The notes under the pieces: generated by a model | The model's input: the letters and a program-made list of their open reading frames with translations, nothing else | Told to the model about the DNA's origin: nothing | The model's database searches: none | DNA from: Phormidesmis priestleyi Ana | Lineage (GTDB): Bacteria; Cyanobacteriota; Cyanobacteriia; Phormidesmidales; Phormidesmidaceae | Assembly: GCA_001314865.1 (NCBI GenBank) | Contig: LJZR01000012.1 | Coordinates: 92,223-156,222 of the forward strand | Direction of reading: 5' to 3' | DNA: 64,000 nucleotides | Program-made: the position numbers and the translations under genes | Part shown: piece after piece, positions 26,630 to 34,698 of the stretch | Position numbering within the stretch: the first letter of the stretch is position 1 | Layout of the letters: each line of letters opens with the position of its first letter

Positions 26630-29278
26630 TTGGGTATAAACAACCTGCTAGCGCAACCTCTGTCAGGAGCCCCATTGTCCGTCATTAGCACTCTCTATCA
26701 AAAGCTACGTAAAGAACCTTACTGGCTAACGAGCATTGTAGTTACGGGCTTGATATTAGCCCTGCAGCAGGCTGGGGGATTGCAGTCATTAGAGCTACTT
26801 GCGTTTGACAATATGACCCGGATACGGGGCGATAAAGGACCCGATCCCAGGCTGCTGATTGTTGAAATTACAGAAGAAGACATCCGCAACCAAAGCGAGT
26901 GGCCCCTCACTGATCAAACAGTAGCGAATCTACTGGGCCAGATTCAAGCTGGCAAGCCTAAGGTCATTGGCCTTGATATTTATCGAGATATCCCCCAAGG
27001 AACAGGTCAAGCGGCACTCGCAGAGGCTCTGCAACAGCCAAATGTCGTTGCTATCACCAGCATTGGCATCAGCGAGAAAGATAGTATTCCACCCCCACCA
27101 AACCTCGATCCTCGTCAGGTAGGATTCAACGACTTCATCATCGATTCAGACGGCATTGTAAGGCGTAGCTTGCTGTTTGCACTCAAATCAGAAGACGAAC
27201 CACTGTTTTCTTTCGCGCTACAGGTAAGCCTAAGATACCTAGCGACAGAAAAAGTCGAAACAGAAAGAAGCTCAATAGACAATGGTTCTGAAAATACTCT
27301 CTTTAAGTGGGCAGGAGACACCCTGCTCATAGATTCCACAGAATTTACAGCGTTAGAAACCAATTCAGGTGGCTACGACACCATTGACTATTCTGGCTAT
27401 CAAATGTTGATGGATTATCGTTCTCCCAACTTGGTAGCCAGAAAAGTTAGCTTGACAGAAACCTTAGCGGGCAAGGTAGATCCAGGCTGGATTGAAGATA
27501 AAATCGTCCTCATTGGGGTGACAGCACCGAGCACAAAAGATTTCTTCTACACGCCTTTTAGCGCTAAGCGAGAAGTCGAACATGTTATGCCTGGGGTAAC
27601 GGTTCATGCACAAATTGTCAGCCAAATACTCAGCAGCGTCTTAGATGGAAACAAAAACTTTTGGTATTGGCCGCAGGGAGTAGAAACTGCTTGGATCTGG
27701 ATCTGGGCATTGGCAGGTGGCTTTTGGGTCTGGCGTTTGAAGCGATCCGCAGTGCTAGGCGTGGTTATTATCATAGGGCTAATATGCCTAGGCGGTATCT
27801 ACTTTGTAGTCTTTCAGCTAATGGGTTGGATACCCTTTGCAGCACCTGCCCTAGCGCTACTAGCCACAAGCAGCGTACTCATCACTTATCAAGTCTTTTA
27901 CCAGTCTTTCTACGATCCGCTGACTGGCTTACCCAATCGCGCCCTGCTAGTCCGACAGCTCAGACGGGCTCTCCAAAGTAGCAGCAAAACGGATGTCCAT
28001 GCCTCTGCAGCCGTTTTACTCCTCGACTTGGATCATTTTAAGGCAATCAACGAAAGTTTTGGGCATCGGTTTGGCGATCAGTTGTTGCAACTAGCCGCAG
28101 ATCGGATTAAAACTCAGCTTCCCTCACAGGCTAAACTTGCCAGAATCGGCGGCGATGAATTTGTCGTTTTGCTGCAAAATTTGAGCGAGGCCAGTCAGGC
28201 GACAAAAATCGCAGATGCGCTGTACAACCAGCTAGCAAAACCCTTTGAAATTGAGGAGCAGTCTATTACGACAAGTTTTAGCATTGGCATCGCGCTCAGC
28301 CAGGTCCAAGCTGCTGAGGAAGCTGAAACTCTAATACAGGATGCTCACAGAGCGATGGCTAGAGCTAGAGCACTGGGCAAAGAGCACTACGAGATTTTTG
28401 ACCCAGGGATGCGCCAAGAAGCGGTCAAGCGCTTTCAGCTAGAAGCTGAGCTACGACAAGCTATTAGCAGAAAAGAGTTTATGCTGTACTACCAGCCCAT
28501 TATCGATCTTAAAACAGGCACGCTAGCCGGATTTGAGGCGCTAGTTAGATGGCAACATCCAGAACGAGGGTTTATATCACCCGGCGCATTTATTCCGGCA
28601 GCAGAAGAGTCAGGACTAATTGTACCAATGGGCAGTTGGATTTTGGCAGAAGCCTGCATGCAAATGCGGCAGTGGCAAGTACAGTTTCCACAAGCTCAAG
28701 ACATGATGATGAGCGTTAACCTTTCTACAAAGCAATTTAACCAAATCAACTTGGCAGCAGAAGTTGCAGAGATACTTAAAAAAACTGAGCTGGACAGCCG
28801 ATCGCTTAAGCTGGAGCTTACAGAGAGCGCAGCAATGGAGGATGTGAAAGGCACCATTGAGCAGCTCGGCAAGCTAAAAGCTTTGAACCTTAAGCTGAGT
28901 TTAGATGACTTTGGCACAGGCTATTCGTCATTGAGCTATTTACATCAGCTGCCCACCGATACACTGAAAGTAGATCAATCTTTTGTGGGTCGGATGGAAG
29001 TAGAGTCGAATGAGGACAGTAATATTGTTAAAACAATTATTTCTTTAGGCCATCAGCTAGGGATGGATGTAATTGCAGAAGGTATTGAAACCGCCGAGCA
29101 GCTAGCAGGCCTACGTAAGCTAAATTGCAATTATGGGCAGGGATACTTTTTTTCTAAGCCGCTGCCGGAAGATGCCGCAACTGTACTCGTAGCAGAAAAT
29201 AAGCTGTGGATAACGGATGCAGTACTTGAGAATGAGGCACTAGGAATGAAGGCTATAGCCTATACACTAGAAAGCTAG
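26630..29278 (+). CDS. CHASE2 sensor, GGDEF and EAL cyclic-di-GMP protein
   Basis: The 882-aa membrane sensor has an N-terminal transmembrane helix, an extracytoplasmic CHASE2 domain (about 50-340; DPRLLIVEITEEDI, DIYRDIP) and two or three transmembrane helices (about 355-425). A GGDEF domain with intact RIGGDEFVVLL (about 430-590) and an EAL domain with intact GFEALVRWQHP and DDFGTGYSSL (about 605-860) follow. It could both make and degrade c-di-GMP. The TTG start at 26630 is forced because no ATG precedes the first membrane helix; TGA at 26612 bounds the frame. Two DUF928 genes lie upstream. Confidence 0.92.
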   Translation: MGINNLLAQPLSGAPLSVISTLYQKLRKEPYWLTSIVVTGLILALQQAGGLQSLELLAFDNMTRIRGDKGPDPRLLIVEITEEDIRNQSEWPLTDQTVANLLGQIQAGKPKVIGLDIYRDIPQGTGQAALAEALQQPNVVAITSIGISEKDSIPPPPNLDPRQVGFNDFIIDSDGIVRRSLLFALKSEDEPLFSFALQVSLRYLATEKVETERSSIDNGSENTLFKWAGDTLLIDSTEFTALETNSGGYDTIDYSGYQMLMDYRSPNLVARKVSLTETLAGKVDPGWIEDKIVLIGVTAPSTKDFFYTPFSAKREVEHVMPGVTVHAQIVSQILSSVLDGNKNFWYWPQGVETAWIWIWALAGGFWVWRLKRSAVLGVVIIIGLICLGGIYFVVFQLMGWIPFAAPALALLATSSVLITYQVFYQSFYDPLTGLPNRALLVRQLRRALQSSSKTDVHASAAVLLLDLDHFKAINESFGHRFGDQLLQLAADRIKTQLPSQAKLARIGGDEFVVLLQNLSEASQATKIADALYNQLAKPFEIEEQSITTSFSIGIALSQVQAAEEAETLIQDAHRAMARARALGKEHYEIFDPGMRQEAVKRFQLEAELRQAISRKEFMLYYQPIIDLKTGTLAGFEALVRWQHPERGFISPGAFIPAAEESGLIVPMGSWILAEACMQMRQWQVQFPQAQDMMMSVNLSTKQFNQINLAAEVAEILKKTELDSRSLKLELTESAAMEDVKGTIEQLGKLKALNLKLSLDDFGTGYSSLSYLHQLPTDTLKVDQSFVGRMEVESNEDSNIVKTIISLGHQLGMDVIAEGIETAEQLAGLRKLNCNYGQGYFFSKPLPEDAATVLVAENKLWITDAVLENEALGMKAIAYTLES

Positions 29279-29335
29279 TAATATCTCTTTTAACGCCCAT
29301 TTTTTGGACGCCCATCTGAGGCGTGCTTACTTTTT

Positions 29336-29512
29336 ATGGCAGATTTAGTACAGTGGACAGCAGCGGCTGAGGCGCGCTTGAAGGAAATTCCTTTTTTTGT
29401 AAGACCAGCAGCGCGTAAGAAGATTGAAAAATATGCGAGAGAAAACGGCATCACTGAGATTTCAGAATCTGTTTATCAAGAGGCTAAGAATCAGTTTGGT
29501 CGAAAAAGCTAG
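29336..29512 (+). CDS. Stand-alone PCP_red-type domain protein, 58 aa
   Basis: This gene is not in the ORF track. From ATG 29336 it reads MADLVQWTAAAEARLKEIPF then FVRPAARKKIEKYARENGIT and ends NQFGRKS. The pattern W-x3-A-x2-RL-x2-IPFFVR-x4-R-x2-I-x2-YAR is the PCP_red domain found at the C-terminus of light-independent protochlorophyllide reductase ChlB. Free-standing copies exist in cyanobacteria, with unknown function. The domain match is from memory of the family pattern. It lies 57 bp after the CHASE2 gene. Confidence 0.82.
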   Translation: MADLVQWTAAAEARLKEIPFFVRPAARKKIEKYARENGITEISESVYQEAKNQFGRKS

Positions 29513-29562
29513 TTTTTATCGCTTAAACTGCTTAAACGTCAGGTTTACGCTGCATAAAAAAA

Positions 29563-29596
29563 GCTTGCAGAAAGAAGATGAAAATCCTCTGCAAGC
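29563..29596 (-). terminator. Terminator of the minus-strand gene at 29725
   Basis: GCTTGCAGA and TCTGCAAGC form a 9-bp stem. On the minus strand the hairpin is followed by a TTTTTTT tract. Confidence 0.7.
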
Positions 29597-29724
29597 CATG
29601 AATCGAGCTGTGTAGACAAGCTGTGTAGACTCTGTGTAAACAGCTTTGCAATATGCAGTCGGGCGGTCCAACAAACGACCAGTGAAGGAGAAGAGGGGAC
29701 TATAGCGATATATGAATGTCCACG

Positions 29725-30297
29725 CTAGTCAATCGTTTCACTGTCTACTTCAACCACAATAGAGCCGTTTTCTGCGGTTTTAGCCCCTCTCTGAGTGGAT
29801 GTGTCTGGTGTAGAAGCCGTACGCCACAGACGAGCAACATTAAAGCGGTCTTTGAGATCCTGGTATTGAGTGCCGTAACGGTTGGCGAGCAAGCTATCTA
29901 GCCTAGTTGTCTGTAGTTTGAGCTGAGGCAACAGGTTTTCTTTGGCAGCTGTAGCCGTAGTGAGCGACAAGGTACGGGCAAATCGAACAATCCGCTCGGT
30001 CACATCTTCAGTTTCTGCGTTTTGATTCCAGGCTTTATTAACCGTTGTTTGGGCTTGCTGACCTTTCGCTTTAACTGAGGCAACTGTTTCAGCCGTCACC
30101 TCTTTGGCTAAGGGGCTGATCACAGATTTTCCTGCTTTGATTTCGGAAACGGTTTCGGTAAAAGCCGATTTTAAGATTTTAGAAACACGCTGATATCTTT
30201 GAGCGCTTTCTTTTTGCAATGTTTTGAGTTTCTCGACGGTAGTAGGCATAGGCTTAGCAGCGGTGTCAGTAAGTTCTTGCGAGGTTGTGTAAGTCAT
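29725..30297 (-). CDS. Hypothetical helical protein, 190 aa
   Basis: I do not recognise this protein. It is soluble and mostly helical, rich in Thr, Lys and Ala (KLKTLQKESAQRYQRVSKIL), with an acidic end IVVEVDSETID. That ending resembles the tails of the two DUF1232 proteins in this window (VEAVSC, IDVEVS). It lies 110 bp downstream of a DUF1232 gene on the same strand. Co-occurrence suggests a link, but no function can be assigned. Confidence 0.7.
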   Translation of the reverse strand: MTYTTSQELTDTAAKPMPTTVEKLKTLQKESAQRYQRVSKILKSAFTETVSEIKAGKSVISPLAKEVTAETVASVKAKGQQAQTTVNKAWNQNAETEDVTERIVRFARTLSLTTATAAKENLLPQLKLQTTRLDSLLANRYGTQYQDLKDRFNVARLWRTASTPDTSTQRGAKTAENGSIVVEVDSETID

Positions 30298-30407
30298 GGT
30301 GTGTATTTCAAGGGTAAAGGATTGAGGGACGGAGGGGTTTAACGTAATTGAAAGATTTAGCTTAAAGATCTAGCTCACGAAAAAGTGTGGTAGATGGATG
30401 AGCTTAA

Positions 30408-30749
30408 CTAGCAAGAAACGGCTTCTACCGTGATTGTTTGAGCAGCTTCTGAATTTGAATCGGGGTTGAATACGCTAGTCGCTTCGTTAGCAGCTTCGCT
30501 GGTGGTTTCGCTGGACTTACGCTTGTGCTTGAGTTGATCTGCCATGAGCGCACTGACTTCTGTGACTAATAAGCTAACGATAAGGCCATCATCGATCCAG
30601 CCGAGAATGGGAAAAACATCGGGAGAAATGTCTAGTGGACTAACTAAATACAACAGTGTTCCAAAAATAACAACCCAGCGATATTTGGTATGCTTCAGCG
30701 CTTTTTGGTACAGGTTGTGAAGGATGTTTGAGAAGTGTTGTTGTTTCAT
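30408..30749 (-). CDS. DUF1232 (YkvA-like) membrane protein
   Basis: The 113-aa protein contains the DUF1232 signature YLVSPLDISPDVFPILGWIDD within a short hydrophobic hairpin (about 25-70). A Ser/Thr/Asn-rich cytoplasmic-type tail follows. The function of the family is unknown. A paralogue with nearly the same core is at 45037-45339. ATG 30749 is followed directly by the conserved N-terminus. Confidence 0.88.
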   Translation of the reverse strand: MKQQHFSNILHNLYQKALKHTKYRWVVIFGTLLYLVSPLDISPDVFPILGWIDDGLIVSLLVTEVSALMADQLKHKRKSSETTSEAANEATSVFNPDSNSEAAQTITVEAVSC

Positions 30750-30940
30750 TTAGTTCAGTGGCTATTGCCTTATGCCAACACATCTATCGTCGCAGATGAG
30801 TTTGTTGGTGTCAGGTGTAGGTTGCACACCGAACCTTGACGGGGCGGTCGGATTGAACCGTATAGGGTTTCCCGAACAGCTATCTGGCTAAATCGGTATG
30901 AAAGGCTATGAAAGGCAAAAGGCTATCAGGTTACAAGATG

Positions 30941-31477
30941 CTAGGAGGTGAGCAATGTACTCAGATGGACCAGCTCTGGAATGATCAAAGCTTCTAGCGC
31001 AAGTTTGACGGCGTTACTAGATCCGGGAACTGAGAAAATGAGGGTGCTTTTATGCTCGGTTGAGTGGATGCCAGCAACTGCGCGTGAGGCGATCGCCCGC
31101 GAACCAATCTCTGCGTAGCTGAGCTGCCTAAAAATTTCGCCGAAGCCAGGAAGTTCTTTGGTGAGTAGCTGAGAAATGGCATCGTAGGTCGTATCTCTCG
31201 GGGCAATTCCGGTGCCGCCATTGAGTAAAATGGCCTGAACCTGTGGCCAGCTAGCGAGCTTGTTGACTTCAGCGGCAATCTGCTCAGGCTCGTCTTTGAC
31301 AATTTGGTAACTGATGATGGAATGGCCAGCAGCGGTCAGCTGTGTTGTTATCAGCTGACCGCTTTTGTCGGTGTCAAAGGTGCGAGTGTCGCTGACGGTG
31401 ATCACGGCACAGGCGACCGAGGCTGTGCCGCTGGGAAGATCATCGTCCGCATGGGGACGGTTGAGGTGAGCTGCCAT
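30941..31477 (-). CDS. moaB: Molybdenum cofactor biosynthesis protein B (MoaB/Mog family)
   Basis: The 178-aa protein has MoCF-biosynth fold motifs: VITVSDTRTFDTDKSG near the start, LLNGGTGIAPRDTTYDA and the conserved end FSVPGSSNAVKLALE. Members bind or adenylate molybdopterin. It starts 12 nt after the psb28 stop and is almost certainly co-transcribed with it. The link between Psb28 and molybdenum cofactor synthesis is probably only positional. Confidence 0.93.
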   Translation of the reverse strand: MAAHLNRPHADDDLPSGTASVACAVITVSDTRTFDTDKSGQLITTQLTAAGHSIISYQIVKDEPEQIAAEVNKLASWPQVQAILLNGGTGIAPRDTTYDAISQLLTKELPGFGEIFRQLSYAEIGSRAIASRAVAGIHSTEHKSTLIFSVPGSSNAVKLALEALIIPELVHLSTLLTS

Positions 31478-31489
31478 AGCCGCTGTGAC

Positions 31490-31828
31490 CTATTCGTCGC
31501 TTTTAGTGAGGCCCAGACCGTTGTCTCGGGAGTAGCGATCCATAAAGCGAATAAAGCGATCCCATTCTGCTTGGCCTCGCATCACAAAAACCGCTTCGAC
31601 ACCGGCAGGTTCGCCGTTGACGAATTTGCCGTTGACATCGCGTGTGGTCAGCTCGCCTTCCTCATCTACCATATACAGCCCGGTAATCTCACCGCCTGCT
31701 TCGATCAGCGCCTTGGGCCGATCAAAATAGAAGGTTGCCGTGCCATCGGAGAGATCTTTGGCTCGGGTGATGCGGATGTCGGGGACAACGTCTTCTTTGA
31801 CCCCTCGGGAGAATTGCATTTCAGCCAT
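31490..31828 (-). CDS. psb28: Photosystem II assembly factor Psb28
   Basis: The 112-aa protein matches Psb28 along its length: MQFSRGVKEDVVPDIRITR, GTATFYFDRP, GLYMVDEEGEL, REVNGKF-like RDVNGKFVNGEP and the C-terminal YSRDNGLGLTKS. Psb28 is a cytoplasmic-side PSII assembly factor bound to CP47-containing intermediates. It is first in a two-gene unit with moaB. Its upstream spacer (about 100 bp) faces the end of the SLH gene. Confidence 0.96.
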   Translation of the reverse strand: MAEMQFSRGVKEDVVPDIRITRAKDLSDGTATFYFDRPKALIEAGGEITGLYMVDEEGELTTRDVNGKFVNGEPAGVEAVFVMRGQAEWDRFIRFMDRYSRDNGLGLTKSDE

Positions 31829-31927
31829 GGTTGAGTTTTTTATGGTTGGTTTTCGTTACGCAGTTGTGATGCTTTAGTTTCTCATTTTATTGAACCTTAT
31901 TAAACTACCTCATGGAATCAGCCGCCG

Positions 31928-34081
31928 CTAGCTGAGAATGACCTGGTCGGGAGAGGCGATCGCAGGCATTTTGTCGGCCAAAACGAGGGCTTGATAGACC
32001 ATGGCAGAGACTTCTGCGCGGCTCGCAGCGCGGCTAGGCCGAAGTTCTGAGAGAACGGGATGGTTGAACACTAGGCCCAACTGGGTCGCACAGACGACGG
32101 CATCAATTGCGTAGGTGGGAATGTCAGCTCGGTCAGTGTAGACCTGAAGCGATCGCGATCGCGCCCTTAGCAAATCAGCCGATTTGAGGTTTAGGCCACT
32201 GACCAAGGCGAGCAATGCTTGCAGCTTAGTTAGCGGATAGTTGGGGTCAAAGGTGAGGTCAGGAAAGCCCGACATAAAATTGGCGCGGTAGGCTCGCTGA
32301 ATCACCAACGCACCCCAGAAGCTCTCAGGCACATCGCGAAAGGAAATGGCAGGCCGCACTGGCGCGGGGTCGAAGGCACCGACGATGAGCGCCGCAAACT
32401 GGGCCCGAGTCATGGGCGCATCTGGCTGAAAGGAGCCATCGCGAAAACCGCTGAGCCAGCCTTTTTGTACCAGCGGATCAATAAAGGATTTGGCCCAATG
32501 ACGCGCTGAGAGATCGGTAAAGTTGGCAGCGGCAGCAGCAGCCTGCGAAATAAAAGGCGAGGCGAGGCGTGGCGTGGTTCCTGCTGCGACTAATGCCTGA
32601 TGCACTAACGCTGCTGTCTCAGCGCGGGTAATGGGATCTAAAGGTCGTAACTGATAGGGATTGGGGTAGCTGACAATGAGCTCGCGCTGGGTAGCCGCTG
32701 CAACTGGCTCAATGGCATAGCTGGGAATTTGGGCGCGATCGCGATACACCAGCAGTGACTCTGAACGGCCACTGCCCAGGGCCAACCCATTCACCAAAGC
32801 AACGATGGCCTGCACCCGTGTCATGGGCGCATCAGGGCGAAACATGCCATCTGGGAAGCCCGCAATAAACCCTTGCACCTGCGCCTGACGGATCGCTGGC
32901 GCCGCCCAAAAACTCGTCGCTACATCACGAAACCGAATCGGGGGACGAATGGCCTCTACAGTAGGGAAAGAAGCGGCCACCAAAGCCGCAAACTGGGCAC
33001 GCGTGACCTGGCTATCTGGCCGAAACGTCCCGTCAATGAAGCCTTTTACCAGCGCTTTCTCGGCCAGTGCTTCCACAAAGGGCGCTGACCAATGTCCGAC
33101 TAAGTCATTGAAGCGGCTGTCTAAGCTGAGGCCCGCGAGGGGATCGGGATCGGGCGAGGGTAGAGGCAAAGGCAGCGGCGTTGGCTCGACGTTGCCTAGC
33201 AAAACCGCTGGCACTGCAACTTCCGCCGGGATTTGGCTCGCGAGGTAAGTCACTAGGCCCTGCACTCGTATTGGGTTCAGCTGGTTGCCAGCCGTGGCCA
33301 GGGGGGCAGCGGCATCGTTGCGAATGTCGTCAGTTTTGCCTTCAAATTGGTTCTCGCCCAAGTCCTGAGGATGGCCGATGTCTGGTTCGGCGCGGTCTTT
33401 CACCCACAAGGCGACTTCCTGACTGGCGATCGCCTGATTTTTGCGCAGTACAGGGCGAGCAAAGTTAGCCGTTACAATGGCATACCGATTTCCCGTGAGC
33501 TGATTGTCAATCACCAGCGGCGCGGCCTGATCACCAATGACAATCCCTTCGCCCGTGCGCTCGAATATATTTTGGCGAATCTCGCCCTTCGCTTGGGCGC
33601 GCATGGTGAGGCCGCTACCGCCATTGCCGATAAATTCATTTTTAGAGATAAACGGACATGCTTTTTGGGTGGCTACCAGGCCATGCTGCTGGCAGTTCAG
33701 CAGCCGGTTGTTCACTACTAGGGCAACCCCTTCATTGGCCAGAATGCCGCTACCTTGGGGGTTGGTAATGGTCACCTCACGCAGCTGAGCGCGATCGCCC
33801 AGCACCACCGTTACATTGTCAGTGATAGCGTTGTCATTCGTGGCATTGTCAGCAGGGCCACCGCCAGTAATAACCACGGCCTGACGGGTAGTGCCAGCAA
33901 TCGTAACGCCTGCTGGCACCACTAGCGGAAAGCGTTCTCCCGCCTGATAGGCGCCCGGCGCAAGCTGCACTACGCCGCCGGGACGAGCCCGTTGTAATGC
34001 CCGAGTCACCGTTCTAAACGGAAACTGAGCTGTACCCTCATCAAGGTCCCGACCGGTAGGACTCACGTACACAACAGCCAT
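31928..34081 (-). CDS. DUF1565 beta-helix protein with six SLH domains
   Basis: The 717-aa protein starts MAVVYVSPTGRDLDEGTAQF, the DUF1565 signature. A right-handed parallel beta-helix follows (to about 300; VIDNQLTGNRY-type repeats), then a Pro-rich linker (LPLPLPSPDPDP). Two triplets of SLH domains occupy about 325-520 and 535-710 (GFIDGTFRPDSQVTRAQFAA; GFRDGSFQPDAPMTRAQFAA). SLH domains usually anchor proteins at the cell wall, yet no signal peptide is visible at this start and no in-frame extension is offered. DUF1565 proteins with SLH are common in cyanobacteria. Function is unknown. Confidence 0.88.
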   Translation of the reverse strand: MAVVYVSPTGRDLDEGTAQFPFRTVTRALQRARPGGVVQLAPGAYQAGERFPLVVPAGVTIAGTTRQAVVITGGGPADNATNDNAITDNVTVVLGDRAQLREVTITNPQGSGILANEGVALVVNNRLLNCQQHGLVATQKACPFISKNEFIGNGGSGLTMRAQAKGEIRQNIFERTGEGIVIGDQAAPLVIDNQLTGNRYAIVTANFARPVLRKNQAIASQEVALWVKDRAEPDIGHPQDLGENQFEGKTDDIRNDAAAPLATAGNQLNPIRVQGLVTYLASQIPAEVAVPAVLLGNVEPTPLPLPLPSPDPDPLAGLSLDSRFNDLVGHWSAPFVEALAEKALVKGFIDGTFRPDSQVTRAQFAALVAASFPTVEAIRPPIRFRDVATSFWAAPAIRQAQVQGFIAGFPDGMFRPDAPMTRVQAIVALVNGLALGSGRSESLLVYRDRAQIPSYAIEPVAAATQRELIVSYPNPYQLRPLDPITRAETAALVHQALVAAGTTPRLASPFISQAAAAAANFTDLSARHWAKSFIDPLVQKGWLSGFRDGSFQPDAPMTRAQFAALIVGAFDPAPVRPAISFRDVPESFWGALVIQRAYRANFMSGFPDLTFDPNYPLTKLQALLALVSGLNLKSADLLRARSRSLQVYTDRADIPTYAIDAVVCATQLGLVFNHPVLSELRPSRAASRAEVSAMVYQALVLADKMPAIASPDQVILS

Positions 34082-34209
34082 AAAGGAACCCCTAGCGACA
34101 AAACCAGAACTAGACCATCTTAATGGGTCGTCAGGAACCGTTAGAATGGAGGCATTGCATTAATTACATCGCTAACGCAAAAGCTGTACAAGCAGTAGAC
34201 GGGTTTCCT

Positions 34210-34662
34210 ATGGCAGATTGGCTCGAACATACCGTCCATGTGGATGTAGACGCCTCAGTAGAAAAGGTGTGGGAGATGTGGTCTGACTTAGAGCAGATGC
34301 CTCAATGGATGAAGTGGATTGACTCGGTAGAAATATTAGCGGATGACCCCAGTCTCTCTCGGTGGCGGCTCAATACAAGTGGGCTTTCTTTTTCTTGGCT
34401 GTCGCGAATTGCTAATATCATTCCTCAGCAAATTATTCAGTGGGAGTCAGTAGATGGTCTTCCCAATAAGGGGGCGATTCGCTTTTATGGCCATAAGGAC
34501 GGCACGAGCACGGTAAAAATGACTATTGCCTACGCACTGCCCAGCATTTTGGCCCGCCTGATGATGAGCAGTTCATTTGTAGATCAGGTGGTAACCTCAA
34601 CCTTACAGGCAGATTTAGATAGGTTTAAAGCAATGGCTACCGAAGAACAAACCGAGCCGTAA
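34210..34662 (+). CDS. SRPBCC (polyketide cyclase/START-like) protein
   Basis: The 150-aa protein starts at ATG 34210 (MADWLEHTVHVDVDASVEKV). It shows the SRPBCC pattern: VEKVWEMWSDLEQMPQWMKW, WESVDGLPNKGAIRFY and a long C-terminal helix. The fold binds hydrophobic ligands in a cavity. Cyanobacterial homologues are often near carotenoid genes, but none is adjacent here. The longer track start (34123) adds 29 residues unlike the family. It is divergent from the SLH gene. Confidence 0.82.
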   Translation: MADWLEHTVHVDVDASVEKVWEMWSDLEQMPQWMKWIDSVEILADDPSLSRWRLNTSGLSFSWLSRIANIIPQQIIQWESVDGLPNKGAIRFYGHKDGTSTVKMTIAYALPSILARLMMSSSFVDQVVTSTLQADLDRFKAMATEEQTEP

Positions 34663-34698
34663 CCCACGAAAATGGAGCCATCATAAAGCCGTCATAAA

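Noticed and set aside
31304-31834. 176-aa plus-strand ORF opposite moaB-psb28
   Set aside because: It is antisense to two confidently identified genes and has no domain resemblance.
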